Below are positions 16,286 through 24,527 of a DNA stretch of 34,992 bases, one piece after another. The DNA is taken from contig JACOTM010000055.1 of assembly GCA_016178305.1 (NCBI GenBank), positions 1 to 34,992 of the forward strand. Reading direction: 5' to 3'. Under the pieces are notes generated by a model. The model was not told the DNA's origin. It saw only the letters and a program-made list of their open reading frames with translations, and made no database searches. This DNA is from Flavobacteriia bacterium. Its GTDB lineage: Bacteria; Bacteroidota; Bacteroidia; Flavobacteriales_D; Crocinitomicaceae. A program made the position numbers and the translations under genes. Every line of letters begins with the position of its first letter. The first letter of the stretch is position 1.

Positions 16286-17686
16286 ATGGCTGAAAAGCAA
16301 CGTACACTAAAAGAAGCAATCGTTTTTCATGGAATCGGACTTCACACTGGGGAAAAAGTAAAATTAGAAATTTGTCCTGCTCCTGAAAATCATGGATATA
16401 AATTTCAACGTGTTGATTTAGAAGGTCAACCGATAATTAAAGCTGATGCGGATTTAGTTGTAGCGACGGATAGAGGGACTACTTTAGAACAAAATGGAGC
16501 TAGAGTTTATACAACTGAGCATGTTTTAGCAGCGCTTTACGGAATGCAGGTAGATAATGCTTTAATTAAAGTTGATGCTCCTGAAATTCCAATTATGGAT
16601 GGAAGCTCTTTGTTGTTTGTGAATGCAATCGAAGCAGTTGGTTACGAAGAGCAAAATGCCGAAAGAGAGTATTATGAATTAACAGAAAATATTCCGTGGG
16701 AAGATTTAGAAAAAGGAATTGAGTTTTTAGCTGTTCCGTATCCTGAATATCGAATTACAGTAATGGTTGATTATAATTCGCCAGTTTTGGGAACACAACA
16801 TGCACATATCTACAAATTAGATGAATTTAAAGATAATATAGCAAAATGTAGAACGTTTGTTTTCTTAAGAGAATTAGAATTTTTAGCGAATAATAATTTA
16901 ATTAAAGGAGGAGATTTAGATAATGCGATTGTTTTAGTTGATCGTACAGATGTTTCTCAAGAAGAATTGAATCGTTTGGCAAAATTATTAGGAAAGGAAG
17001 AATTGAAGATTTCTTTAGATGGGATTGGTGTTTTAAATAGTACGAAGCTTCAATTTGAAAATGAACCAGCGCGACATAAATTATTAGATATTGTAGGGGA
17101 TTTAGCTTTAATAGGAAAGCCAATTAAAGCGCATATTTTAGGTGCTCGTCCAGGGCATTCTGGAAATGTTCGTTTTGCTAAAGTCTTGAAAGAACATTTT
17201 AAGCAAAAAGAAAAAGCTGGAAAAAAATTCGATTTAGAAGCAGATCCTCTTTATAGCATTACGGATATTGAAAAGATGTTGCCGCACCGTTATCCTTTTT
17301 TATTAGTTGATAAAGTAATGGAAATTAAAGAAGAATCCATTATAGGTGTAAAAAATATCACGATGAATGAGCCTCAGTTTACAGGACATTTTCCTGGAAA
17401 TCCTGTTTTCCCAGGAGTTCTTCAGATAGAAGCAATGGCACAAGTAGGAGGAATTTTTGCTTTAAGTAAAGTGGAAGATCCTCATTTATATTCAACTTAT
17501 TTTATGAAAATTGATAATGTGAAATTCAAGCAAAAAATTATTCCAGGAGATACCATTGTGTTTGAATTGAATTTATTATCTCCCATCAGAAGAGGGTTAG
17601 TAAATATGGGCGGTAAAGCTTACGTGAAAGGAAAAATAGTAATGGAAGCTGAAATGCTTGCTCAAGTTGTGAAAGATAAAGTTTAA
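16286..17686 (+). CDS. lpxC-fabZ: LpxC deacetylase fused to FabZ dehydratase
   Basis: This 466-residue fusion is characteristic of Bacteroidota and relatives. The LpxC part (about 1-305) removes the acetyl group of UDP-3-O-acyl-GlcNAc, the committed step of lipid A synthesis. Zinc-ligand segments are TTEHVLAALYGMQ and RHKLLDIVGDLAL (H and D), with GRPGHSGN-like ARPGHSGN near the end. The FabZ part (about 320-466) dehydrates 3-hydroxyacyl-ACP, with LPHRYPFLLVDKV and the catalytic H/E segment GHFPGNPVFPGVLQIEAMAQ. Joining the two ties the use of hydroxyacyl-ACP for lipid A to its use for phospholipid. It lies directly between lpxD and lpxA. Confidence 0.97.
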   Translation: MAEKQRTLKEAIVFHGIGLHTGEKVKLEICPAPENHGYKFQRVDLEGQPIIKADADLVVATDRGTTLEQNGARVYTTEHVLAALYGMQVDNALIKVDAPEIPIMDGSSLLFVNAIEAVGYEEQNAEREYYELTENIPWEDLEKGIEFLAVPYPEYRITVMVDYNSPVLGTQHAHIYKLDEFKDNIAKCRTFVFLRELEFLANNNLIKGGDLDNAIVLVDRTDVSQEELNRLAKLLGKEELKISLDGIGVLNSTKLQFENEPARHKLLDIVGDLALIGKPIKAHILGARPGHSGNVRFAKVLKEHFKQKEKAGKKFDLEADPLYSITDIEKMLPHRYPFLLVDKVMEIKEESIIGVKNITMNEPQFTGHFPGNPVFPGVLQIEAMAQVGGIFALSKVEDPHLYSTYFMKIDNVKFKQKIIPGDTIVFELNLLSPIRRGLVNMGGKAYVKGKIVMEAEMLAQVVKDKV

Positions 17687-17687
17687 T

Positions 17688-18464
17688 ATGGTAAGTAATT
17701 TTGCGAGTATTTCTCCTCAATCAACATTAGGAGAGAATGTAGAAATAGGACCTTTTACAACGATTCATGATGACGTGATAATTGGATCGGGAACTAAAAT
17801 TCATTCAAATGTATCTATTTATCCAGGTACTAGAATCGGAGAAAATTGCGAGATTTTCCCAGGTGCTGTTATCGGAGTGATCCCTCAAGATTTAAAATTT
17901 GATGGGGAATATACCACAGTCGAAATAGGAAATAATACAACGATTCGAGAATGTGTAACTATTCATAGAGGAACTAAAGATAAATTAGCAACTCGTATTG
18001 GAAATAATTGTCTTTTAATGACTTATGTGCATGTTGCGCATGACTGTCAAATCGGTAATAATGTAATATTAGCTAGTTATGTTGGTTTGTCTGGACATGT
18101 TCTAATCGATGATTTTGCTATTTTAGAAGGTACGGTGGTTGCCCAACAATTTGTTCATGTAGGAGCACATTGTTTTATCGGAGGAGCCTCATTGATTCGG
18201 AAAGATATTCCACCTTTTATTAAAGCAGCACGAGAACCATTGACTTTTGCAGGTGTTAATTCAGTTGGTATTCGTAGAAGAGGATTTACAGATGAACAAG
18301 TAAGGGAAATCGAAGATATTTATAGAATTATTTATGTTCAAAATAATAATATATCCAAGGGAATTGCAGCTGTAAAAGAGACTATTGTTGATTCTGACAT
18401 ACGAAAAATGATTTTAGGATTCATAGAAACATCGGATAAAGGAGTTATCAGAGGCTTGAATTAA
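17688..18464 (+). CDS. lpxA: UDP-N-acetylglucosamine O-acyltransferase
   Basis: This 258-residue homotrimeric hexapeptide-repeat enzyme transfers 3-hydroxyacyl from ACP to UDP-GlcNAc, the first step of lipid A. Beta-helix repeats run from residue 1 to about 180. The catalytic histidine lies in MTYVHVAHDCQIGNNV, GVIPQDLKF is present, and the C-terminal helical domain begins with GVNSVGIRRRGF. Length matches E. coli LpxA (262). It begins one base after the lpxC-fabZ stop. The next gene (Rrf2) has its own promoter. Confidence 0.97.
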   Translation: MVSNFASISPQSTLGENVEIGPFTTIHDDVIIGSGTKIHSNVSIYPGTRIGENCEIFPGAVIGVIPQDLKFDGEYTTVEIGNNTTIRECVTIHRGTKDKLATRIGNNCLLMTYVHVAHDCQIGNNVILASYVGLSGHVLIDDFAILEGTVVAQQFVHVGAHCFIGGASLIRKDIPPFIKAAREPLTFAGVNSVGIRRRGFTDEQVREIEDIYRIIYVQNNNISKGIAAVKETIVDSDIRKMILGFIETSDKGVIRGLN

Positions 18465-18486
18465 TTAAAAATTGCTAATATATTTG
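18456..18486 (+). promoter_or_regulatory. Promoter of the Rrf2 regulator gene
   Basis: TTG (18456-18458), a 20-base spacer and TATATTTG (18479-18486) match TTG-N17-23-TAnnTTTG. The upstream box overlaps the end of lpxA. The start codon is 16 bases downstream of the -7 box. Confidence 0.6.
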
Positions 18487-18502
18487 GAAAAAACTTGCAA
18501 AC

Positions 18503-18943
18503 ATGCTTTCAAAAAAGACCAAATATGCAATCCATGCATTAACGTATTTAGCTCAAAAGGATGCTTCGAATCCAACTTTAATTGTTGAGATAGCAAAAGA
18601 AGCTAATATCCCGAGGAAATTCTTGGAAACTATCTTGCTTGATTTGAAAAAAAGTGGAATGGTAGGCTCAAGAATGGGAAAAGGAGGGGGATATTTTATT
18701 CGAGTAAATCCTTCTGAAATGAAACTTTCGTTAATCATACGGTTATTTAACGGACCGATTGCAATGTTGCCTTGCGCAAGTTTGAACTACTATGAAAAAT
18801 GTGAGGAATGTACAGACGAAGTTACTTGTGGTTTGAGACATGTAATGGCGGAGGTTCGAGACGAAACATTGAAAATTTTAGAAAATAAATCAATTCAAGA
18901 TATATTAGATAACGAAGGTATTTTAAATAAATTTGTTCCATAA
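18503..18943 (+). CDS. Rrf2-family transcriptional regulator
   Basis: This 146-residue winged-helix regulator has an N-terminal HTH (KKTKYAIHALTYLAQ, then IAKEANIPRKFLETILLDLKKSGMVGSRMGKGGGYFI), typical of Rrf2/IscR/CymR. Four cysteines, C91, C100, C103 and C109, lie in the loop where IscR and NsrR bind an iron-sulfur cluster, so cluster sensing is possible though the spacing differs from IscR (C-x5-C-x5-C). No cysteine or Fe-S biosynthesis genes are nearby, so the target regulon is not evident. A bidirectional-looking terminator follows. Confidence 0.9.
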   Translation: MLSKKTKYAIHALTYLAQKDASNPTLIVEIAKEANIPRKFLETILLDLKKSGMVGSRMGKGGGYFIRVNPSEMKLSLIIRLFNGPIAMLPCASLNYYEKCEECTDEVTCGLRHVMAEVRDETLKILENKSIQDILDNEGILNKFVP

Positions 18944-18962
18944 ATCTGAATGATAAATATAA

Positions 18963-18996
18963 AAAAACTCCCATTTCATCTGATTTGGGAGTTTTT
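18963..18996 (+). terminator. Terminator after the Rrf2 gene
   Basis: Eleven bases (18963-18973, AAAAACTCCCA) pair exactly with 18986-18996 around a twelve-base loop, and T residues continue to 19001. The A-rich left arm means it could also act on the opposite strand. Confidence 0.9.
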
Positions 18997-19030
18997 GTTT
19001 TAAAAAGCCATAAAATCGCAATAGAATCTT

Positions 19031-19038
19031 TACTTTTG
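19031..19038 (+). promoter_or_regulatory. Candidate -7 box for the rRNA methyltransferase
   Basis: TACTTTTG matches TAnnTTTG and lies 16 bases before the GTG start. It helps to place the start because no ATG is available in frame upstream. Confidence 0.4.
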
Positions 19039-19054
19039 TTCAAAATTTAAGATA

Positions 19055-20485
19055 GTGTTTCATAGAGCAGAAGTTGTAGAATTAAAAATCACAGATTATT
19101 CATTTGGTGGTAGAGGTATTGCAAAAATCCCAACAGATGAGGGTTTTTATATTGTTTTTGTAGATAATTCATTTCCTGGACAAACGGTAAGGGCTAGAAT
19201 TGAAAAGAAGAAAAAGAAATACGCTGAAGCCAAATTAATTGATATTATTGAAAGATCTGATTTGGAAACTTCAAAACCTTTTCAAGAAATTTCCGGGGGA
19301 CCATATATTTTTGTCCCTGTAGAAATTCAAGAAAAAGTTAAAAAGGAAACAACACTCGAAGTATTTAAGCGATTAGCAAATATTAAAGATGTTGAAGATG
19401 TTTTTGATGAATTTATTTCATCTCCGGAACATTATTTTTATAGAAATAAAATGGAATATAGTTTTTCCTCCATTGAACATATTCCTGAAACAGGCGAGGA
19501 AAAAGATGATGCTTTTGCTTTAGGTTTTAAAAGAAGAGGAACATGGTGGAAAGTAGAAAACCTTAATAAACCAAGTGGATTATTTGATGAACAATGGGAG
19601 ACGATTTTAATTGAAATTACTAATTATTTAAAAGCAACCGATTTACCAGCTTGGCATCCACCTCAAAAAACAGGTTTTTTCAGACATATTGTGGTGCGAA
19701 AATCTTTTTATCAAGATCAGTTATTATTGAATTTAGTAACATCATCTGAAGGAATAGATCAATTTGACTCCAAAGCTTTTTCTGATTTTTTATTTGCTAA
19801 ATTGGGAAACCGTTTAGCGGGATTTCAGCATACAATCAATGACAATGTAGCGGATAGAGCTAAAATTGAAAATGGGACATCCAACCTATTATATGGAGAA
19901 AATAAAGTAATTGAAAAATTGCTTGGACTTTCATTTGAAATTAGTATGGAAAGCTTTTTTCAAACGAATCCTAAATGTGCAGAATTACTTTACACCAAAG
20001 CGTTGGATTATGTTTTTGAATCTAATATCGAGGATAATGAAGTGATAATGGATTTATTTTGTGGAACAGGTACAATTGGACAAATTTTGACAACACGTAA
20101 AAGTGATGTTAAAATCATTGGTGTTGATATTGTTGAAGAAGCGATTCAAGATGCACGTGAAAATGCGAAAAGAAATGGGATTCATTCCATAGATTTTTAT
20201 GCCGCAGATGTCGGTAAATTTTTAAAAGAATACCCCGATTATCAAGGGAAAATTAAAACTTTAATACTAGATCCTCCAAGAGCTGGAATTGCACCGAAAA
20301 CATTACAAAAAGTAATTGATTTAGGCGCAAATAACATCGTTTATATTTCTTGTAATCCATCAACACAAGCACGAGACACAGAAACGCTGATGAAAGCAGG
20401 ATACCGCTTGGATAAATTATCATTTGTTGATCAATTTCCTCATACGGGACATATTGAATCAATTGCGAAGTTTGTTAAAAAGTAA
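19055..20485 (+). CDS. 23S rRNA (uracil-5-)-methyltransferase, RlmD/RumA type
   Basis: This 476-residue SAM-dependent enzyme methylates C5 of a uridine in 23S rRNA (m5U). It starts with GTG, the only good start by the TRAM domain that begins at once (EVVELKITDYSFGGRGIAKI, about 6-65). The C-terminal Rossmann domain has DLFCGTGTIGQIL for SAM binding, then LDPPRAG and the catalytic nucleophile in VYISCNPSTQARD, ending with the general-base segment FPHTGHIE. The N-terminal cysteine motif of the Fe-S cluster in E. coli RlmD is not evident. It could also be a TrmA-like tRNA m5U54 enzyme. Confidence 0.92.
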   Translation: MFHRAEVVELKITDYSFGGRGIAKIPTDEGFYIVFVDNSFPGQTVRARIEKKKKKYAEAKLIDIIERSDLETSKPFQEISGGPYIFVPVEIQEKVKKETTLEVFKRLANIKDVEDVFDEFISSPEHYFYRNKMEYSFSSIEHIPETGEEKDDAFALGFKRRGTWWKVENLNKPSGLFDEQWETILIEITNYLKATDLPAWHPPQKTGFFRHIVVRKSFYQDQLLLNLVTSSEGIDQFDSKAFSDFLFAKLGNRLAGFQHTINDNVADRAKIENGTSNLLYGENKVIEKLLGLSFEISMESFFQTNPKCAELLYTKALDYVFESNIEDNEVIMDLFCGTGTIGQILTTRKSDVKIIGVDIVEEAIQDARENAKRNGIHSIDFYAADVGKFLKEYPDYQGKIKTLILDPPRAGIAPKTLQKVIDLGANNIVYISCNPSTQARDTETLMKAGYRLDKLSFVDQFPHTGHIESIAKFVKK

Positions 20486-20529
20486 AAAATGAGCGTTAGA
20501 GTTGAATGTGTTGAAAATTAGTTGTTTTT

Positions 20530-20986
20530 TTATTCAGCGACTGTTTTAAAAGCAAGGTTAGATTTATTTTGTTCGAAATATTCTAGTAATATATTCTTTA
20601 AGCTGGAATTATTTTTCATTCTTTCAAAAAGATCTTTTTTTTACATCTTCTAAGTACTTATCTAGAGTAATAATCTTTGATTTATATTTTTGATAAGCTT
20701 CTTTTTTTTTATCTATTTTTGAATTATCTTTTTCTAAATCATTAAAGATTCCTTCATAGCAAAATGCTTCGAGTAATCTAAAATCTTTAACCCAATTCAT
20801 TTTATTCAAACCATTTATACCAACACAAATATGTGATTGAATAGTAGTGTCTGAAAAGACAGAATCACAATAGAAAAATTTACTAGCATCTTCTATTAAT
20901 CCTCTAATAGTAAAAGTGATAAGGGGGCAAGTTTATTTTTAATTGCCTTAACTGTAGTTTTAAAGTACAATTTTTTTACATTCCAT
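20530..20986 (-). pseudogene. Hypothetical gene broken by three homopolymer frameshifts
   Basis: Read on the minus strand from ATG 20986, three consecutive frames join into one plausible protein of about 150 residues. Part 1 (MECKK, then LYFKTTVKAIKNKLAP) needs one A less in the A7 tract (20977-20971). Part 2 (LITFTIRGLIEDASKFFYCDSVFSD ... LDKYLEDVKK) needs one C more in the C5 tract (20927-20923). Part 3 (DLFERMKNNSSLKNILLEYFEQNKSNLAFKTVAE, stop at 20532-20530) needs one A less in the A8 tract (20642-20635). All three breaks lie in homopolymers. The longest single intact frame is only 61 codons from a TTG. The family is unknown. The remaining gap 20987-21083 holds the repeat described separately. 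Confidence 0.65.
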
Positions 20987-21041
20987 TAAAGTGTATATTG
21001 GATTAACTCAGAACAATGTGCTAATCGAGCAATTGCTAAGT

Positions 21042-21091
21042 TGCATTAGTTGAGCTTTGTCGTGTAGTTGAGCTTTGTCGAAACTAATGCA
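21042..21091. repeat. Dispersed repeat element A: two GAGCTTTGTCG units in an inverted repeat
   Basis: AGTTGAGCTTTGTCG occurs twice (21048-21062 and 21066-21080). The pair is enclosed by an exact 10-base inverted repeat, TGCATTAGTT (21042-21051) and AACTAATGCA (21082-21091). The right arm covers the stop codon of the sod gene on the minus strand (21086-21084). Confidence 0.85.
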
Positions 21092-22088
21092 TACAATAAG
21101 CTTGAACTTCGTGAAATGTTGTGTGTAATTCCTCCATTTTTTTTCGAATATGTTCCTCTTTTTCATTTTTTTCAACCATGGCATGAATTTCTTTACTCAA
21201 AATCAACATTTTTTCTAAAGCTAACTTTGTTTTTTCATGTTTTAGTGAGGTTGGAATGGTTGATTTTTTGAGAATTAAAGCTTTTAAATATAATTCACCA
21301 CTTAATTCTCGAATGGGTCCAAAATTATTCTCTTCTAAAGGGTGGCAAGTTTCGATGATAATTTTATAGAAATCTTTCAATTCCTTCCAATTATCTTTTT
21401 CAATTTTTTCTAATAATGGATTTGATAACGCATTCATGTATTTTAAAGAAACAGTTTCCCAATCGATTAAATTCCAAATAGCGCCTAAGTAATCCGTGCG
21501 TTTATTTTGATATTTCAAATAATAGGCATGTTCCCAAACATCAATACCAATCAATGGAATACCTCGAACACTAGCAACATCCATAATTGGATTGTCTTGA
21601 TTTGCTGTTGATGTAACGGCTAATTTTTTATCTGGCGTTAATATTAACCAAGCCCAACCAGACCCAAATCGAGTAGAAGCAGCTTGATTCATTAATTTTT
21701 TTAAAGAATCTATATTTTTGAAATTAGTTTCAATAGCTTTAAATAATTCGAGAGATGGTTTGGTGTCTTTTTTAGGAGTTAAAATTTCCCAAAATAAAGA
21801 ATGATTGTAATGCCCACCAGCATTATTACGAACAGCGTCAGGAATTAAAGTTGCATTTAATAACAGTTCTTCAAGGGGTAAAGATTCTAATTTTGTTCCT
21901 GCAATTGCTTTATTTAAATTGTTTACATAAGCTTGATGGTGCTTTGTATGGTGAATGATCATTGTTGTTGAATCTATTGAAGGTTCTAATGCCGCATAAG
22001 TGTATTTTAATTGGGGAAGTGTATATGGACTTTGAGAAAAGCTTAAATAGTTCGCTAATAGAACGAAAAGGAATAATATTTTTTTCAT
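21084..22088 (-). CDS. Secreted Mn-type superoxide dismutase with C-terminal extension
   Basis: This is a 334-residue protein with a signal peptide (about 1-18, LANYLSFS), so it acts in the periplasm or outside. Residues 20-220 are a full Fe/Mn superoxide dismutase, very close to E. coli SodA. Metal ligands are His46 (HHTKHH), His96 (NHSLFW), Asp183 and His187 (DVWEHAYY). Gly92 and Gln164 (ANQDNP) are the residues typical of manganese enzymes. Residues 221-334 are an extra, mostly helical domain with CHPLEENNFGPIRELSGEL and a His/Cys-rich end (LHTTFHEVQAYCMH), not present in ordinary SODs. Its start overlaps the stop of the upstream exported protein (ATGA), so the two are coupled. Confidence 0.92.
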   Translation of the reverse strand: MKKILFLFVLLANYLSFSQSPYTLPQLKYTYAALEPSIDSTTMIIHHTKHHQAYVNNLNKAIAGTKLESLPLEELLLNATLIPDAVRNNAGGHYNHSLFWEILTPKKDTKPSLELFKAIETNFKNIDSLKKLMNQAASTRFGSGWAWLILTPDKKLAVTSTANQDNPIMDVASVRGIPLIGIDVWEHAYYLKYQNKRTDYLGAIWNLIDWETVSLKYMNALSNPLLEKIEKDNWKELKDFYKIIIETCHPLEENNFGPIRELSGELYLKALILKKSTIPTSLKHEKTKLALEKMLILSKEIHAMVEKNEKEEHIRKKMEELHTTFHEVQAYCMH

Positions 22089-22645
22089 GATTTTATAGTT
22101 TTAATTTTTGAAATTGCTTCAGTAATTAATTTTTGAAATTTAGCAGGTTTAGAGTCTATATTACATGTAAGATAAAGCTTTATAACGTAATTGTCAACAA
22201 CAAACAGAAAACAATAAGCTCTCATACCTACCATATTCATCATTTTGTTAATTTGTTCACTGGCATCGAACACATAAAAATTATTAGCTCCTTCGAATTT
22301 TATGCCATGGTGTTTGTGCTTAATTCCATTTTCAGAATTGAGTTTCAAATAGTCTTTATGAAATTGTATTGCTTCATTGTTTGATTCAAACTTTAAGCGA
22401 ACGTCGTAGAATTGAGAAATAAATTTTAAAGAATCATCTTTGTCATTCCAAACTTTTCTCCAATTGATTGTAGAAACTAAAGTCATTGGGTGAATGATGT
22501 TTGGATCTACAAACAAATTAGTAGAAATAGGTTTCTGACTTTCTAATATTCGCACCAACTCTTTTTCTTGATCGGTATTTTGAGCAAGCATATTGAAAAG
22601 TTGAAATAGAGATACAAATAATATAATTATCGATTTTTTCATCAT
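22085..22645 (-). CDS. Exported hypothetical protein coupled to the superoxide dismutase
   Basis: This 186-residue protein has a signal peptide (MMKKSIIILFVSLFQLFNMLAQ). I do not recognise the family. The mature part is mixed alpha/beta with YDVRLKFESNNEAIQFHKDYLKLN, HKHHGIKFEGANNFYVFDAS and CFLFVVDNYVIKLYLTC. The HKHHG cluster could bind metal, but this is a guess. It is upstream of sod with a 4-base overlap, which suggests a joint extracytoplasmic function. It may start at MMKK or one codon later. Confidence 0.75.
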   Translation of the reverse strand: MMKKSIIILFVSLFQLFNMLAQNTDQEKELVRILESQKPISTNLFVDPNIIHPMTLVSTINWRKVWNDKDDSLKFISQFYDVRLKFESNNEAIQFHKDYLKLNSENGIKHKHHGIKFEGANNFYVFDASEQINKMMNMVGMRAYCFLFVVDNYVIKLYLTCNIDSKPAKFQKLITEAISKIKTIKS

Positions 22646-22721
22646 ACTTTAAAGCTTATGTAAATATAATGAATTAGTTTTTAAAATACCAGAACAAATA
22701 AATTTAACCCAATTTCAGGTA

Positions 22722-23735
22722 TCAATTTCCTTCCTCCTCCGAACAAGTTCTTCCTTTATGTGAATGCTCAATAAAACTGGCGTTCAATTGTTTGATCTCT
22801 TCAAGAAGTTCTGCAGATGGTTTTGAGTACATTAGTGTATTTAAATCTGGTTGTCCAGCATCTACCCAAGCGGTGTACCAAACAGAACCTATTGTTAAAA
22901 TTGCTTGTTTCATACGTCGTTCAACCATACCGTTTAACATTTGATGATATGCTTGAGAAAATTCAAAGGAATAAACTTGAGAGGTTACAGCTCCTTTTGT
23001 TTCAAAGCTGTATTTTTGATCATCTGGAAATTCTAATGTTAGTTTTTTTTCAAATCCAAAGACTGAATCGAGTGCCAAATGTGACTGTTTGATAGTTTTC
23101 CATGTATAATCTAATAAATTAGCAATGTAATCACTTTTTCCTACAAAATAATCATAGTTATTAGCGTTTAAGTCAACTAATCGACTTTCCCATAAGCCAT
23201 GAATTCCTTTTTGATTGGTTAATTGGCCATTATAATTTTCAGTAGTATGCAGAGGAACATGAGCATCTGCAATGTAATGTCCTATTTCAGCAGAATATTT
23301 TAAAATTAAATCAACATTTTTTACTTCAAATGCTTTTTGTAGTTTTATTTTCATGAGTTGAATGTGCCATGGTACAATTCCATAAGCTTGAAGGGTGTCT
23401 TCAGAAAACTTTTCAATTGCTTTGAACCAATTTTGAGGAACATTTTCAAATGGATTTACGCCATTTTTACTATAATGATCGATATCGATATAATGACATT
23501 GTGCTTCGCCTTCAACAGCATATCTTCTTTTGTCTGGATCAACAGCATGTTCCGTAATAAATTCAATATGTTCTTTGTAAAATCCAAACATTTCAGGAGG
23601 TAAAGTGAAGACAGCCATTCGATTAATTTTTTGATGACCATTAAATCCCCATTTTTTATAATTTTCAGAAAAATCTAGATTAAACGAGATAATTAATGGA
23701 ATTGAAAAGATGAAGATGATAACTATTTTGTTCAT
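22722..23735 (-). CDS. Zinc-dependent phospholipase C / S1-P1 nuclease-like protein
   Basis: This 337-residue protein has an N-terminal signal or anchor (MNKIVIIFIFSIPLIISF). The mature N-terminus KKWGFNGHQKINRMA matches the conserved Trp/His start of the zinc phospholipase C and S1/P1 nuclease fold. There are further candidate metal ligands in CHYIDIDHY (Asp/His) and GHYIADAHVPLHTTENYNG (HxxxDxHxP-type), followed by GIHGLWE. This pattern of histidines and aspartates is the trinuclear zinc site. The substrate, lipid or nucleic acid, cannot be told apart here. It is a single gene, divergent from the DUF2278 gene. Confidence 0.85.
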   Translation of the reverse strand: MNKIVIIFIFSIPLIISFNLDFSENYKKWGFNGHQKINRMAVFTLPPEMFGFYKEHIEFITEHAVDPDKRRYAVEGEAQCHYIDIDHYSKNGVNPFENVPQNWFKAIEKFSEDTLQAYGIVPWHIQLMKIKLQKAFEVKNVDLILKYSAEIGHYIADAHVPLHTTENYNGQLTNQKGIHGLWESRLVDLNANNYDYFVGKSDYIANLLDYTWKTIKQSHLALDSVFGFEKKLTLEFPDDQKYSFETKGAVTSQVYSFEFSQAYHQMLNGMVERRMKQAILTIGSVWYTAWVDAGQPDLNTLMYSKPSAELLEEIKQLNASFIEHSHKGRTCSEEEGN

Positions 23736-23810
23736 TTGTGTTTAGTTGAAACGTTGTTGTTCGTTTAAATTGTTTTGTTATTTTAGTAAACAAATATAAA
23801 AATAAATAAA

Positions 23811-24395
23811 ATGAATAATCAAAAAATTTATGGTGTATTAAAAACACAAGTAGAAATTGATAAAGGCGAATTTACTTCTTCTAAAAGTCAAATGTCTCAT
23901 TATAATTTAATCGCAAAAAATGAAGATGGTAGTGAATATCAAGTGAATATTGATATTCAATCGAATCCTCAAACACCAAATGTACACATGTATTATGTTG
24001 AAAATTATCAAAATGCAATTGTAAATCAGTTTGAAGGAATTTCAAATGGATATACTGAGTTGCCTCCACAACCAGATACATTGGCATTGGATTATATACG
24101 TGAAAATCTTTTTGATATTACAGAATTGTCCCAATCTCAAGCATTATCAGCGGATCAAATTAGTACAGTTTTAGATACTTATTTAGAAAGTCATGAATAT
24201 GTAATTGTATTTGGAACAAAATATGCAGACGAAAGTGCTCCTGCAAATCATTATGGTGCTTCAAGATATAGAGCTAATAATTCGTTACCTTCTCAAGGTG
24301 TAGATTGTGTTCATTTTTCCAAGAGCAATGTTTTCAAACTGATTCAAGTGGAAACTGCACGGTGCCAAATTCGATGGAAATGGCGTGATTTTTAA
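23811..24395 (+). CDS. DUF2278 (YukJ-like) family protein, C-terminus probably out of frame
   Basis: This 194-residue protein is recognised as DUF2278 from the N-terminal YGVLK, HYNLIAKNEDGSEYQVNIDIQSN, NGYTELPPQPDTLALDYIRENLFD and FGTKYADESAPANHYG. The family normally continues with a G-V-x-D-I-H-M-N-Q-G-N-like motif. Here the frame turns into GVDCVHFSKSNVFKLIQVETARCQIRWKWRDF with Lys/Arg-rich, unrelated sequence. Other frames over the same DNA give more natural ends (FQTDSSGNC and HGAKFDGNGVIFKGKDI), so the last 30 codons may be frameshifted. Function of the family is unknown. A strong terminator follows. Confidence 0.85.
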   Translation: MNNQKIYGVLKTQVEIDKGEFTSSKSQMSHYNLIAKNEDGSEYQVNIDIQSNPQTPNVHMYYVENYQNAIVNQFEGISNGYTELPPQPDTLALDYIRENLFDITELSQSQALSADQISTVLDTYLESHEYVIVFGTKYADESAPANHYGASRYRANNSLPSQGVDCVHFSKSNVFKLIQVETARCQIRWKWRDF

Positions 24396-24410
24396 AGGAA
24401 AGGATATCTA

Positions 24411-24449
24411 AAATAAAATGGCTTTGAAAGTATTGAAGCCATTTTATTT
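24411..24449. terminator. Bidirectional terminator between DUF2278 and comB
   Basis: A 14-bp perfect stem (24411-24424 with 24436-24449) around an eleven-base loop starts 15 bases after the DUF2278 stop. It faces the 3' end of the comB unit. The arm ends are A/T-rich in both directions. Confidence 0.75.
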
Positions 24450-24527
24450 ATTATACAGAAAAAGTATGTTTAATATTGTTATTATTTTTTGGATATCCTT
24501 CTTTTTAATATTTTGAAAAAAGTTATT

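Noticed and set aside
20624-20809. 61-codon ORF with TTG start as an independent small gene
   Set aside because: It is the middle piece of a longer coding region broken by homopolymers on both sides.
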